In this document: positions 10,923-20,729 of the stretch, piece by piece
How the letters are laid out: every line of letters starts with the position of its first letter
Position numbering within the stretch: the first letter of the stretch is position 1
From: Tubiluchus corallicola
Taxonomy: Eukaryota > Priapulida > Priapulimorpha > Priapulimorphida > Tubiluchidae
DNA length: 38,955 bases
NCBI GenBank assembly: GCA_030141605.1
Contig: JAQGDQ010001011.1
Coordinates: 2,501-41,455, forward strand
Reading direction: 5' to 3'
The notes under the pieces: generated by a model
What the model was told of the DNA's origin: nothing
Databases searched by the model: none
Seen by the model: the letters and a program-made list of their open reading frames with translations, nothing else
Translations under genes and position numbers: made by a program

Positions 10923-10942
10923 GTGGTGCCCCCTGGAGGGTG
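10923..10942 (-). promoter_or_regulatory. CTCF-like motif
   Basis: On the minus strand the site reads CACCCTCCAGGGGGCACCAC, which resembles the vertebrate/bilaterian CTCF core (CCNNNAGGGGGC). This is a single motif match with no other support. Confidence 0.25.
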
Positions 10943-11933
10943 AGTCAGCGACATCTTACCAATTGGTGAAAACATTTTAAATAATTAATAATTTTCTTTT
11001 CTGGTTACCTAAGTCTTTCTAGCAGGTGAGTGAAAATCCAAGTAATATAGATTTGCTCGGAAAGTCTTCTGAGATATAATTTAACATTGCCTTTTCTTCC
11101 CCTGATTTACATTTGGTACATGACGTCATGTAATGGCGACTTCGGAACAGTATTGCAGGAGATTTCAAATGAAAACAAACTAAAATTCCTTTCAATGCGA
11201 GTAAGATATACGCATAAAATTGCCATAAAGTAATATAATTTTTTAAAGCGATTTTTCTAAAACCTACTTCAGGTGTCCCTTTTCTTGTCCTTTAAATTTC
11301 ATTTTTCAAGCCAGAATAGAGTATGCCATGCACTTCACTGTGGTTTTCTACTTGCACAGTCTATATCGAATAGCTATTAAAAACCTGTAGACTTGTTTGT
11401 TATGTTTATAGAAGCAGTCTACATTCATACATTAGGCTGAATAACGACCTAGTGTTAGTCTTAGTCTTAGTCTTAGTGTTTACCAGAAAGTGTTACCAAA
11501 AGTTTCTGTGATTGTGAACAACCCGAAAATCGTAAAAAATACATTTGATATGCAATTAGATTAATAACGTGTAAAACGCTGTTTATTAATGTAGTAGATA
11601 CAGCTTCTATCTATCTGTTACCTATTCTACAAATGGGCTTAACTTAATAGTGAACGGTTGCTCCAATAGGGAGGGGGAGGGGGAGGGAGACGGACCATCA
11701 AACACCGAGTAAAATGTGCATTATATGTCCTACACTAGACTCGAACTCAAGACTGCGTGGTTACAGTCTGAAATTTAACCAGAAATTTTATCAGATTTTC
11801 ACAGCATTACAGAAACTTCAGTATAGTTGTTTCAGAAAAAGTAAATGTTCATTATTTCTCAGACATGACATCGGAAAATAAGAACGTGTCTTACTGAATA
11901 AAAGCTAGCAATATTGTAAACTTTCATAACAGG
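10943..11933. other. Non-coding sequence with hexanucleotide run and G4 motif
   Basis: It contains a short TTAGTC tandem (about 11452-11480) and a perfect G-quadruplex pattern, four runs of three to five G separated by single A, at 11669-11687. No ORF of note was seen. Confidence 0.7.
11669..11687 (+). other. G-quadruplex-forming motif
   Basis: GGGAGGGGGAGGGGGAGGG has four G-runs with one-base loops, which is the most stable class of intramolecular G4. Confidence 0.8.
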
Positions 11934-12503
<570 letters not shown>

Positions 12504-12917
12504 TTAGGGTTGCCACCACTCCCGGTATGGCCTGGAGTCTAGGGTTGCCACCGCTCCAGGTTTGGCCCAGAGTCTAGGGTTGCCACTGCTCCCAGTTTGG
12601 CCTGGAGTCTAGGGTTGCCACTGCTCCCGGTTTGGCCCGGAGTCTAGGGTTGCCACTGTTCCCGGTTTGGCCCGGAGTCTAGGGTTGCCACCACTCCCGG
12701 TTTGACCTGGAGTCTAGGGTTGCCACTGCTCCCGTTTTGGCCTGGAGTCTAGGGTTGCCACTGCTCCCGGTTTGGCCCGGAGTCTAGGGTTGCCACCGCT
12801 CCCGGTTTGACCTGGAGTCTAGGGTTGCCACCGCTCCCGGTTTGGCCCAGAGTCTTGCCACCGCTCCCGGTTTGGCCACAGTCTTGCCCTCCACCTCCCG
12901 GTCTAGGGTTGCCACAT
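12504..12917. repeat. 35-bp minisatellite, about 11 copies
   Basis: The 35-bp unit starts TCTAGGGTTGCCACYGCTCC and goes on through a GGTTTGGCC block to GGAG. Variation lies at a few fixed positions. The last two or three copies are shortened. Confidence 0.95.
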
Positions 12918-13220
12918 TATAGCAGCGCCCCTCATTCATTCCATGGCTATTTGTTGGGAGCAAAAATTTCATTTTCCAATTTCGGTCTGTTGGCTTTTCA
13001 TTACTGTACATCTTTATCTTGTCCAATCAAAATTTGCCGTACAGCATTTTACTGAGTTCCTCTACTGAAGACACACAGGTGGTTCATGTCTGGTTGTCTT
13101 CAGGGCTCTACTGAAACTGGATCTATTAGCTCGTATTGTTTGTGTGTTTCCTGCGTTGTTTATCCTAGTATGATTTTGATGCTAGACTGCTGACACGTTT
13201 CAGCTGACCTATGGTCAGTG
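12918..13220. other. Non-coding left flank of the LTR element
   Basis: Unique sequence with no ORF of note. It ends in CAGTG directly before two N bases and the LTR. Confidence 0.6.
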
Positions 13221-13222
13221 NN
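13221..13222. other. Two-base assembly gap at the LTR edge
   Basis: The two N bases stand exactly where the first two bases (TG) of the LTR should be. A gap this short at a repeat boundary marks a join that may not be reliable. Confidence 0.9.
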
Positions 13223-14091
13223 TGACGCTCAGGCTTATTTTAGGCCAGGTTATGTAACTAGTTCCTACTGTTATAATTCCACCATTAATTATTGTCAATC
13301 TTTATAAAAGAAGTTTAGTTAAACTGTTTAATGATATAAGGCTAGAAGCCAACTTGTTCTGAAATCAGATTTCACCTGTACATTCAGTGATACTGTTTAT
13401 GCATTACTACTATATCATGTGATTGAAGCCACGTAGACGAAATTTTGGCTGTTCAGTTCGCCCTGGTATTCCGCTTTAAGTTGTCGAGTTAAGCGGACGT
13501 TCTCATGTCATGAAATGATGGTTTAGTAGTAATAGTGCTTGCTTGTAGAATACTGATATCTGCTGCTGATGATACTTACTCGTATTTACCTGACGTTGAT
13601 GATACTGTCGTTGGTGCGGGATGCTGTTATTACAAAATTGGTAATCCTTACCTTGCGACGAGTGCAGGAGCTTGGATGCTACCCCATTTTGGCGTCGTAT
13701 TAGTGGAGGCGTGTACATCAGGAGTCGTCAAAGTTTGGAGACGTCGTTCACGTAGTGTAGTCAACCGTTCTATGGTGCACCATTCCTCGATCAAGCCCCT
13801 GGTGAGGAGATGCCGCGGAATGGGAGCAGGAGAATAGTCGCTTGATGATGCCAAGACTGGACTGGTGAAAAACATTACGTTGTTCTTTCTCTTCTTAGCC
13901 GGCTTAGTCTTTATTATTAACAGTTGTCTCGTAATGTGTTTTGAAACATTCATTAAATTGTTATATTATTTTATTAATTCAGTGGTTTCTTCACAGTGTT
14001 TTCGACTAAGTGTTTTATTCTTTACCTAAGGGTTACACTTAAGTCACAAACCACATATTTACAATAACGGAACTTAGACTACATCGTCACA
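13221..14091 (+). repeat. LTR A (871 bp) of the left copy
   Basis: It runs from TGTGACGC (first two bases masked) to TCGTCACA, a short terminal inverted repeat. It matches the other two LTRs in length and, by reading, in sequence, except for at least one base (GTTATTAC here, GTGATTAC in the others). Open frames of about 100 codons inside it occur in all three LTRs and show no family resemblance. Confidence 0.95.
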
Positions 14092-14094
14092 TTA

Positions 14095-14113
14095 TGGTGT
14101 CAGAAGTGGGATT
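14095..14113 (+). other. Primer binding site, probably tRNA-Leu
   Basis: TGGTGTCAGAAGTGGGATT begins 3 bp inside the LTR. It is complementary to a tRNA 3' end CCA plus an acceptor/T-arm sequence like that of tRNA-Leu. Confidence 0.75.
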
Positions 14114-14772
14114 TTTGACTTTATTTGGTGTAACTCGGTAGGAATAAAATTCTTTGTCAGCATTTTGAGAATTTAATGATATTTACTTTCAGGTAATTAG
14201 TTACATAGCTAATTTTCTGGGGGAATCTTTGGGCAAAAGCATATCGAAAGAACATAGCATCTTCCGTTGAGTGACTTTATTGATTACTCAGTTGAATGTG
14301 TTTTGTCTATTATTTAAATAGGTTTCCTGCAGATTTCGTAAACGCTATAATTCCAGGTGTATGCCGACTTGAATGCCGATTTGTCCTTGATTCCACTGTA
14401 AACGTTTCAAGTGCTAGTGAAACCGTTATTTCGTTGCAGGCTAGTCAAAAGTCTTGGCCTAGATTTTGTATATTCCTAGTTTGCTACTTTGTTTGATTTG
14501 CACGTACATTACCCTACTGTACAGTATTTTTGTACGTTTGTATGCGTTGAGCCAGTGTGTGTCAGTTGAATGATAGATCTATAAATATTCTGCGAGCATA
14601 AAGTTTTTTCACTGAAACTACTATTTGTCCTATATTGTCCTGTAATTAGAATGTCACGCGTTTACGTGGAGAGTGAATTGCAGCAACTAACTGTACCTGT
14701 CTTAAAGCAAATGTTGAACGTAGGCTAACTTTACCACAGGGTACAAATAAGGCCGGAATAATTGATATAATC
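14114..14772 (+). other. Retrotransposon leader
   Basis: About 660 bp of untranslated sequence lie between the PBS and the ATG of the Gag-Pol ORF. It is mirrored at 23971-24629. No conserved ORF is seen. Confidence 0.7.
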
Positions 14773-17700
14773 ATGAATGCACAGGGTAACCCTGTGACGA
14801 CAGGTGAACCTAGTGTTAGACCGAAAGAAGTTGAAGGTGTGTCAAGCACACCGAGTGTGTCTGTTGCGCAGATGAGTGGGCGCAGACGTGTGTCTGATCA
14901 ACTGTTAGCAACTCCCCCTCCTGCCGACCTTACCTTGCATTCTGCTATTAATGGTAAACCTGCGGATGATGAGATGACAGAACGTTCAGTACCTCTTTAC
15001 AATATTGAAAAGTTAAAGTTAGTAGAGCGCGAGAAAGAGCGTGAATGGGAACGGGAACAGAAACGTGAAGAAAGGCGTGAACGTATGCAACGTGAAGAGA
15101 GAGAATGGGAACGTGAGCGTGAGGAACGCAGAGAACGAATGCAGAAAGAGCAGTATCAGTTTGAGTTGAAGCTTCGTGAGCTGGATGCCTCATCTCCAAG
15201 TCACGTGACACAGGTTCCTCCTCAATCACCTGATGGCATACTTACTACAACCGCATCTCGAATACCCCGTGTAAAGTTATCACGTGTATTTACAGAGGGA
15301 ACCGATGATCTGCATACTTTCTTACAGTGGTTTGAAGCAGTAGCCAAAGCTAATGGCCTTGAAGAGAAACACTTTGCTGCATCGCTGGGCCCAGCTTTAT
15401 CCGGAAAAGCAGCCCAGGCTTTTCAACAAGTACCACTTGACAGCATGCAAGATTACAATGTTGTAAAGAAGACTTTGTTAGCTGCCTATGTCCTCTCCAA
15501 TGACATGTATCTTGAGCGTTTCCGCAAGATTACTCGGAGACCGGATGAAACATTCCGTCAGCTTTTTGTACGGCTTGATCGTGCCCTGCAAGAATGGCTG
15601 AAAGCCGAAGAAGCGTCCACCTTTGAGAACATTTGTGAACTGCTATGTATTGAGCAGGCCCTTACATTGATGCCCCGTGAAATGAGCATTTGGGTCAGGC
15701 AGCAAGGGCAGAAGACAATGGAAAAGGTGGCAGAGAAAGCCGATTTGTACATTGCTTCTAATGCATTAGGTACGGCTTCAAAACTTAAACCAATGCAACA
15801 ACAGCGTGGAAATTCCAGGCCGGCAGCTTTTTCAAATGGTTTTGGAAAAAAGATGAATAATGACGTCATGAAGAAGATACGCTGTTATACTTGTGGAGAA
15901 CTTGGACACAAAAGGACCCAGTGCCCGAAACGCCCTAATTATGGTGAAACTAGTGGCAAGAGTAGAAATCCTAGTCGTCAATTCTTGGCCAAGACAGGAA
16001 ATACTGGTCACCAATCCAGTCACTCTACCAGTTCACCTGCGGCTATGCCTGAGTGTGTGCCTGAGTCTGATGAGTTTAGCTTTAAAGCTAAAATTAATGG
16101 TATCTGGATCGATGGTATAAGAGATTCTGGTGCTAGCGTGAGTTTGATCCAACCACGTTATGTCCGTCCAGAACAGTTTCTACAAAGTGAAAATTATACC
16201 AAAATTTGGTGTGTGCATGGCGATGCTAAAAATACACGTATAGCTGTCGTTGAGGTGGAATGTATGCTAGTTAATGGTAGATTGAGAGTGGCAGTGTCTG
16301 ATAGTCTTCCTGTGCCCTTTTTGCTAGGTAATGATTACCGAACTGCTGTGACACCATTTAGCATTAAACAGAGTTTTAGTACACCACCTAAGTCAGTTGA
16401 TTTAGAATGTATCACACCTGAAAATTCAGATACGTCATATTACTTTGATGAACTTGTGAGTGGAAATACAAATGTCGCGAAACAAGCTGGTAATTCGAAA
16501 AAAGCTTTTGCAGTAACCCGGTCAAAAGCAAAGCAGCTACAAGCAGAAGCTAAGAGCGAGAAAAAATTACTAAGTAGTTTAAACGCTGATCAAAAAGCGG
16601 AAAAAAATATTGCATCTGGCGTAGATACTGCTAAAGCACAGCAACAGCAGCTGTTACAGCTTAGTAAAGAACAATTGCAGCAAGAACAGCGCGATGATGT
16701 TAGTTTGCGCAATTTACGTGATCACGCAGTCTCAGAAACAGTAGCTCGTGCCCAAAGAAAGGGTTACTTCATTAAAGATGGGATTTTATATTACATGACA
16801 CGTGAAAAGCGCGATGCTGAACCCCGCGAACTTTTGGTTGTACCCAAGTCTAGACGTTTGGCAGTCTTATCTTTGGCACATGATGCGCACATGGCTGGTC
16901 ACCTGGGCATCCGTAAAACTACCCAACGTGTTTTACAAGAATGTATCTGGCCTAGAGTTAAACGTTCAGTGATACAATATTGCCGCTCATGTGTCCCATG
17001 TCAGAAAACGGCGAGAATTAAACGTTCTGATAAAGCAAAATTAAAGCCATTGTCCATACCTTCGATTGCATTTCGAACTATAGCCATGGATATTATCGGG
17101 CCTATGAAGAGAACACCCTCGGGGAATAAGTATGCGTTAGTAATAATAGACCATGCTACGAGGTACCCCGATTGCTACCCTCTAACAAATATTGAAACCA
17201 CTACTGTTGTTAAAGCTTTACTGCAATACATATGTCGACATGGCATCCCGCGTGAGATTTTAACCGACAGAGGTACTCAATTCACATCACAGTTAATCCA
17301 TGATTTAGAACAGGCCTTGGGTGTAAAGGGAATTTTCACTTCCCCATATAGCCCACAGGGGAATGGGTTAACTGAGAGATTTAATGGCTCATTAAAATCC
17401 TGCATTTTAAAAGTCATGCAAAATGAGAAACATTTACCCTGGGATGAAACTATTCCGTTCATTTTATTTGCTTTCCGGGAAGTACCCCAAGAATCCACTG
17501 GGTATACTCCATTTCAGCTAGTTTACGGTTTTCCCGTGCGTGGGCCTTTGGCTGCCCTAAAGGAACGTTGGGGCTCTGTAGAAGCTCCTAAGTGGGAGGA
17601 AATTGATGATTACGTGACTCGCATAATTAACACTGTAGAAGAGTCAACTACTGATGCCCATGAAGCTTTGCAAAAAGCTAAAATATCACAGAAAAAGTGG

Positions 17701-18027
17701 TATGATAAAACCACTTCAGAACGCTCGCTTGAAATAGGGCAAAAAGTTCTTGTTTTAATGCCTGAAGGAAAAAGCAAAATGCAAAAGCGCTATCGTGGCC
17801 CCTTTACAGTTGTTGATAAATTGTCTGATTGGACATATAAAATACATTTAGGAGGCAAAAGTGCACGCAAACGCCATACAAGAACATATCATATCAACAT
17901 GTTGAAACCATTTGTTGAACGCGACATGGTTTTGTTTGCAAAGTGTGAGGAATTTAGTACAACGTCACTAGACAGTGTTTTGTCTGAAGGTGGTTGTGGT
18001 GATGTGAAGATGGATGGAGGAAAATGA
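14773..18027 (+). CDS. Gag-protease-integrase polyprotein (left copy)
   Basis: The ORF encodes 1,084 residues. In order it has: a highly charged Glu/Arg coiled coil (about 80-130); a capsid region (about 165-330), whose second half around ICELLCIEQALTLMPREM resembles the SCAN domain; a CCHC zinc knuckle (C371, C374, H379, C384); an aspartic protease with DSGAS at 451-455 and LLG near 517; an HHCC zinc-binding module (H703, H710, C740, C743); an integrase core with D773, D832 and E868 (D-D-35-E spacing); and a GPF motif at 1009-1011. No RT lies between protease and integrase, unlike most Ty3/gypsy elements; this order is typical of the Gmr1 clade. All catalytic residues are present. The start is the first ATG after the leader. 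The ORF overlaps the next one by 14 bases. Confidence 0.93.
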   Translation: MNAQGNPVTTGEPSVRPKEVEGVSSTPSVSVAQMSGRRRVSDQLLATPPPADLTLHSAINGKPADDEMTERSVPLYNIEKLKLVEREKEREWEREQKREERRERMQREEREWEREREERRERMQKEQYQFELKLRELDASSPSHVTQVPPQSPDGILTTTASRIPRVKLSRVFTEGTDDLHTFLQWFEAVAKANGLEEKHFAASLGPALSGKAAQAFQQVPLDSMQDYNVVKKTLLAAYVLSNDMYLERFRKITRRPDETFRQLFVRLDRALQEWLKAEEASTFENICELLCIEQALTLMPREMSIWVRQQGQKTMEKVAEKADLYIASNALGTASKLKPMQQQRGNSRPAAFSNGFGKKMNNDVMKKIRCYTCGELGHKRTQCPKRPNYGETSGKSRNPSRQFLAKTGNTGHQSSHSTSSPAAMPECVPESDEFSFKAKINGIWIDGIRDSGASVSLIQPRYVRPEQFLQSENYTKIWCVHGDAKNTRIAVVEVECMLVNGRLRVAVSDSLPVPFLLGNDYRTAVTPFSIKQSFSTPPKSVDLECITPENSDTSYYFDELVSGNTNVAKQAGNSKKAFAVTRSKAKQLQAEAKSEKKLLSSLNADQKAEKNIASGVDTAKAQQQQLLQLSKEQLQQEQRDDVSLRNLRDHAVSETVARAQRKGYFIKDGILYYMTREKRDAEPRELLVVPKSRRLAVLSLAHDAHMAGHLGIRKTTQRVLQECIWPRVKRSVIQYCRSCVPCQKTARIKRSDKAKLKPLSIPSIAFRTIAMDIIGPMKRTPSGNKYALVIIDHATRYPDCYPLTNIETTTVVKALLQYICRHGIPREILTDRGTQFTSQLIHDLEQALGVKGIFTSPYSPQGNGLTERFNGSLKSCILKVMQNEKHLPWDETIPFILFAFREVPQESTGYTPFQLVYGFPVRGPLAALKERWGSVEAPKWEEIDDYVTRIINTVEESTTDAHEALQKAKISQKKWYDKTTSERSLEIGQKVLVLMPEGKSKMQKRYRGPFTVVDKLSDWTYKIHLGGKSARKRHTRTYHINMLKPFVERDMVLFAKCEEFSTTSLDSVLSEGGCGDVKMDGGK

Positions 18028-18382
18028 GTGTTCATTGAAACTTCCTGAATATGCATTCCCGCCTTCTGCCTCACCCACGCAGTCCCTCAATGATGTAGCA
18101 TATGACACGCAGTCCCTCAATGATGATAGCATTGACTCCGTTGATTTTAACAAAGGTGACGCTAATGATAACGAAGATGATGGTAGTGAATACAAACTAT
18201 TCAAGAACGAAAATGTCCAGTCCGTAATGCAAGCCGAAAAATTGAAGAGGGAGAAAAAGAAAGAGGAACACGATAAGAAAAAACTACAGGATCAGTCGAA
18301 CAGAGAAGAGCAAAAAAAGAAAGCTGAAGCAAGAAAAGAACGAGAAAAGAAACGCACACAAAAGCAAGAAAAACGGCGGTAG
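18014..18382 (+). CDS. Chimeric ORF: element ORF2 start fused to CCDC43-like C-terminus
   Basis: The first 31 codons are identical to the start of the element's RT/RNase H ORF. At 18106 the sequence changes and the frame runs on for 91 codons to a TAG. The new part is acidic and then strongly basic and coiled-coil: YKLFKNENVQSVMQAEKLKR, later RKEREKKRTQKQEKRR. The pattern matches, from memory, the C-terminal end of CCDC43, a small conserved coiled-coil protein of unclear function. The host frame is kept. Upstream CCDC43 exons are not seen in the window, so this is a partial copy. It could be a retro-captured cDNA end, or the last exon of a resident gene broken by the element. The ORF starts 14 bases before the Gag-Pol stop, in the +1 frame, so expression would need frameshifting or reinitiation. 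The homology call is fairly firm; the origin is inference. Confidence 0.7.
   Translation: MEENECSLKLPEYAFPPSASPTQSLNDVAYDTQSLNDDSIDSVDFNKGDANDNEDDGSEYKLFKNENVQSVMQAEKLKREKKKEEHDKKKLQDQSNREEQKKKAEARKEREKKRTQKQEKRR
18077..18136. repeat. 30-bp imperfect tandem duplication at the fusion junction
   Basis: 18077-18106 and 18107-18136 both start ACGCAGTCCCTCAATGATG. They then read TAGCATATGAC and ATAGCATTGAC, respectively. The first copy is native to the element; the second begins the captured segment. Confidence 0.9.
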
Positions 18383-18502
18383 CAAAAATTATCATTTACT
18401 TAATGATAAAGTGGGCTGTGTTAACATCGACATGACATTATGAGATTTCTCTGTTCACTGTGGTATTGCGCGAAGTTAAATGATGTTTCTTGGAATACTG
18501 TC
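18383..18502 (+). other. Presumed 3' UTR of the CCDC43-like segment
   Basis: AT-rich sequence after the TAG, interrupted at 18502 by insertion of the right-hand element. It should continue at 25528. No poly(A) tract is present. Confidence 0.4.
18498..18502. repeat. Target site duplication, left copy (CTGTC)
   Basis: CTGTC lies immediately before the LTR at 18503 and again immediately after the LTR ending at 25522 (25523-25527). A 5-bp duplication is normal for Ty3/gypsy integrases. Confidence 0.85.
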
Positions 18503-19373
18503 TGTGACGATGTAGTCTAAGTTCCGTTATTGTAAATATGTGGTTTGTGACTTAAGTGTAACCCTTAGGTAAAGAATAAAACACTTAGTCGAAAACACTG
18601 TGAAGAAACCACTGAATTAATAAAATAATATAACAATTTAATGAATGTTTCAAAACACATTACGAGACAACTGTTAATAATAAAGACTAAGCCGGCTAAG
18701 AAGAGAAAGAACAACGTAATGTTTTTCACCAGTCCAGTCTTGGCATCATCAAGCGACTATTCTCCTGCTCCCATTCCGCGGCATCTCCTCACCAGGGGCT
18801 TGATCGAGGAATGGTGCACCATAGAACGGTTGACTACACTACGTGAACGACGTCTCCAAACTTTGACGACTCCTGATGTACACGCCTCCACTAATACGAC
18901 GCCAAAATGGGGTAGCATCCAAGCTCCTGCACTCGTCGCAAGGTAAGGATTACCAATTTTGTAATCACAGCATCCCGCACCAACGACAGTATCATCAACG
19001 TCAGGTAAATACGAGTAAGTATCATCAGCAGCAGATATCAGTATTCTACAAGCAAGCACTATTACTACTAAACCATCATTTCATGACATGAGAACGTCCG
19101 CTTAACTCGACAACTTAAAGCGGAATACCAGGGCGAACTGAACAGCCAAAATTTCGTCTACGTGGCTTCAATCACATGATATAGTAGTAATGCATAAACA
19201 GTATCACTGAATGTACAGGTGAAATCTGATTTCAGAACAAGTTGGCTTCTAGCCTTATATCATTAAACAGTTTAACTAAACTTCTTTTATAAAGATTGAC
19301 AATAATTAATGGTGGAATTATAACAGTAGGAACTAGTTACATAACCTGGCCTAAAATAAGCCTGAGCGTCACA
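18503..19373 (-). repeat. LTR B (3' LTR of the right-hand element)
   Basis: 871 bp from TGTGACGA to GCGTCACA on the plus strand. It is the 3' LTR in element orientation and matches LTR C over all parts compared. Confidence 0.95.
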
Positions 19374-19964
19374 TAGCAACCTCCGTTACAAAAGCTTGAT
19401 CCATCAAATTTTTTTTACTAAAATGTGATATCAAGACTTTTAACACAATAGGTCAGGGCAATGAACTAGTTACACAAAAAATCATGATACATATTCATCA
19501 CAATAATAGAGCAAAAATAACTAATGTCAATGACAAAAATGCAATACTCAATCACAGTCTTCACCAACAAATCTTTGTGAATTCCTTCACTCATGAAATA
19601 ATTACATATCAGGTAATAAAGTATTTATTTACTCTTAAGTTTACAACGCAAGGTTCAAATCTTGGTTTCAAAATAAATCAATAAACTAAAAATAAAACAC
19701 TGTATTGTTTTAAACAAAGGAGAAATACTTTTACTATTAACCAGCCTAACAAGATTAAAATAATACAGTACAACAACACATGTTTTCCATTACCACTTCT
19801 AGATGGCATTGCGAATACATTAAACTAATTTCGCAACAAAATTTTATTATTTATAATTCATTTCTAATGAATTAGCTTCATATAATGTAAAAGAAAATGT
19901 TTCAAACTGGTCAGAGGTGATCTTTAATCACCTAACTTGGGCTTTAGTGGTTGGAATTGTCCAC
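19374..19964 (-). other. Element 3' non-coding region
   Basis: About 590 bp between the RNase H stop and the 3' LTR. The polypurine tract expected next to the LTR is weak (AACGGAGG a few bases before it). Short open frames here show no family resemblance. Confidence 0.6.
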
Positions 19965-20729
19965 TCATAGACGTGAAAGAGAATCTGCTACAATATTATC
20001 TTTTCCAGCAATATTCTCTACAGTAAAGTGGAATTCTTGCAAAGTAAGCGCCCATGTACAAAGGCGGCGATTATTTCTCTTCATGCGTGGGAGTGCTAGC
20101 AAACTACGTTGGTCAGTTCGTACTATGAACTCATGACCTTCTAAGTAGTAACGTAACTTAGATACAGAATACACTACTGCCAACAACTCAATTTCCACAA
20201 CACTATAATTTCTTTCACACGTAGTTAACTTTCTGCTCACATGTGTAATTGGCACCTCACCTAACTCACTCTGTACTTGTGTCAGCACTCCACCAATACC
20301 AGTAAATGAAGCATCAGTTGTTAGAACAAATTTCTGCGAAAAATCAGGTGAGTGAAGCACCGTGTCTGAGTTCAGTGCAGTGCGCAGTTCTATAAAGCTG
20401 CGTTCACACTCTTCATTCCAGTCAACGTGTACAGGTGCATTTTTCTCAAGCAGTGCATACAAGGGTACCGCAATAGGACTAAACATCGTTTCGACATGTC
20501 CTACAACTGGCGTAGGATTTGTTAGAGTAATACGATGTTGAACTAATTCAGTGCACCCGGGAAGATTAGTGAACATCTCTGAAAATTCTGCAAGTACTGC
20601 TGCCAACTGACTAATCTGTTCATCATTGAGATGAGAGTCATATGCTACATCATTGAGGGACTGCGTGGGTGAGGCAGAAGGCGGGAATGCATATTCAGGA
20701 AGTTTCAATGAACACTCATTTTCCTCCAT
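19965..20729 (-). CDS. RT/RNase H ORF with RT core deleted
   Basis: The ORF encodes 254 residues. Residues 1-74 cover the approach to RT (ending HRITLTNPTPV). The sequence then jumps to VGHVETMFSPIAVPLYALL, which belongs after the RT palm and thumb at the connection region. The segment that should hold the RT fingers and palm, including the catalytic aspartates, is absent, probably about 200 codons. RNase H follows and looks complete, with D139, E179, D206 and D249 and the closing GKDNIVADSLSRL. The frame is kept across the deletion. The ORF starts 14 bases before the end of the Gag-Pol ORF in the +1 frame; the ATG follows GATGG. This product could still give RNase H but not polymerase activity. 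Confidence 0.9.
   Translation of the reverse strand: MEENECSLKLPEYAFPPSASPTQSLNDVAYDSHLNDEQISQLAAVLAEFSEMFTNLPGCTELVQHRITLTNPTPVVGHVETMFSPIAVPLYALLEKNAPVHVDWNEECERSFIELRTALNSDTVLHSPDFSQKFVLTTDASFTGIGGVLTQVQSELGEVPITHVSRKLTTCERNYSVVEIELLAVVYSVSKLRYYLEGHEFIVRTDQRSLLALPRMKRNNRRLCTWALTLQEFHFTVENIAGKDNIVADSLSRL

Larger units (their letters stand above)
13221..18106 (+). mobile_element. Left copy of Gmr1-type LTR retrotransposon, 3'-truncated
   Basis: This copy holds the 5' LTR, PBS, leader, the whole Gag-protease-integrase ORF and the first 31 codons of the second ORF. It then stops abruptly at 18106, where sequence unrelated to the element begins. It matches the reverse complement of 20637-25522, and both arms are exactly 4,886 bp, so there are no net indels. 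The 1,084-residue ORF1 products of the two copies are identical. No 3' LTR in plus orientation exists in the window, so no target duplication can be tested for this copy. Whether the truncation arose by template switching, deletion or mis-assembly is open. Confidence 0.9.

Noticed and set aside
11700-11760. tRNA-like T-arm (GAGTTCGAGTC on the minus strand)
   Set aside because: No A box, acceptor stem or full cloverleaf could be built around it.
13503-13953. Open frames of 71-101 codons present in all three LTRs
   Set aside because: They recur only because the LTR recurs; they lie on both strands and show no domain.
14948-17498. Antisense open frames within the Gag-Pol ORF, and their mirrors in the right-hand copy
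   Set aside because: Shadows of a strongly supported coding sequence on the other strand.
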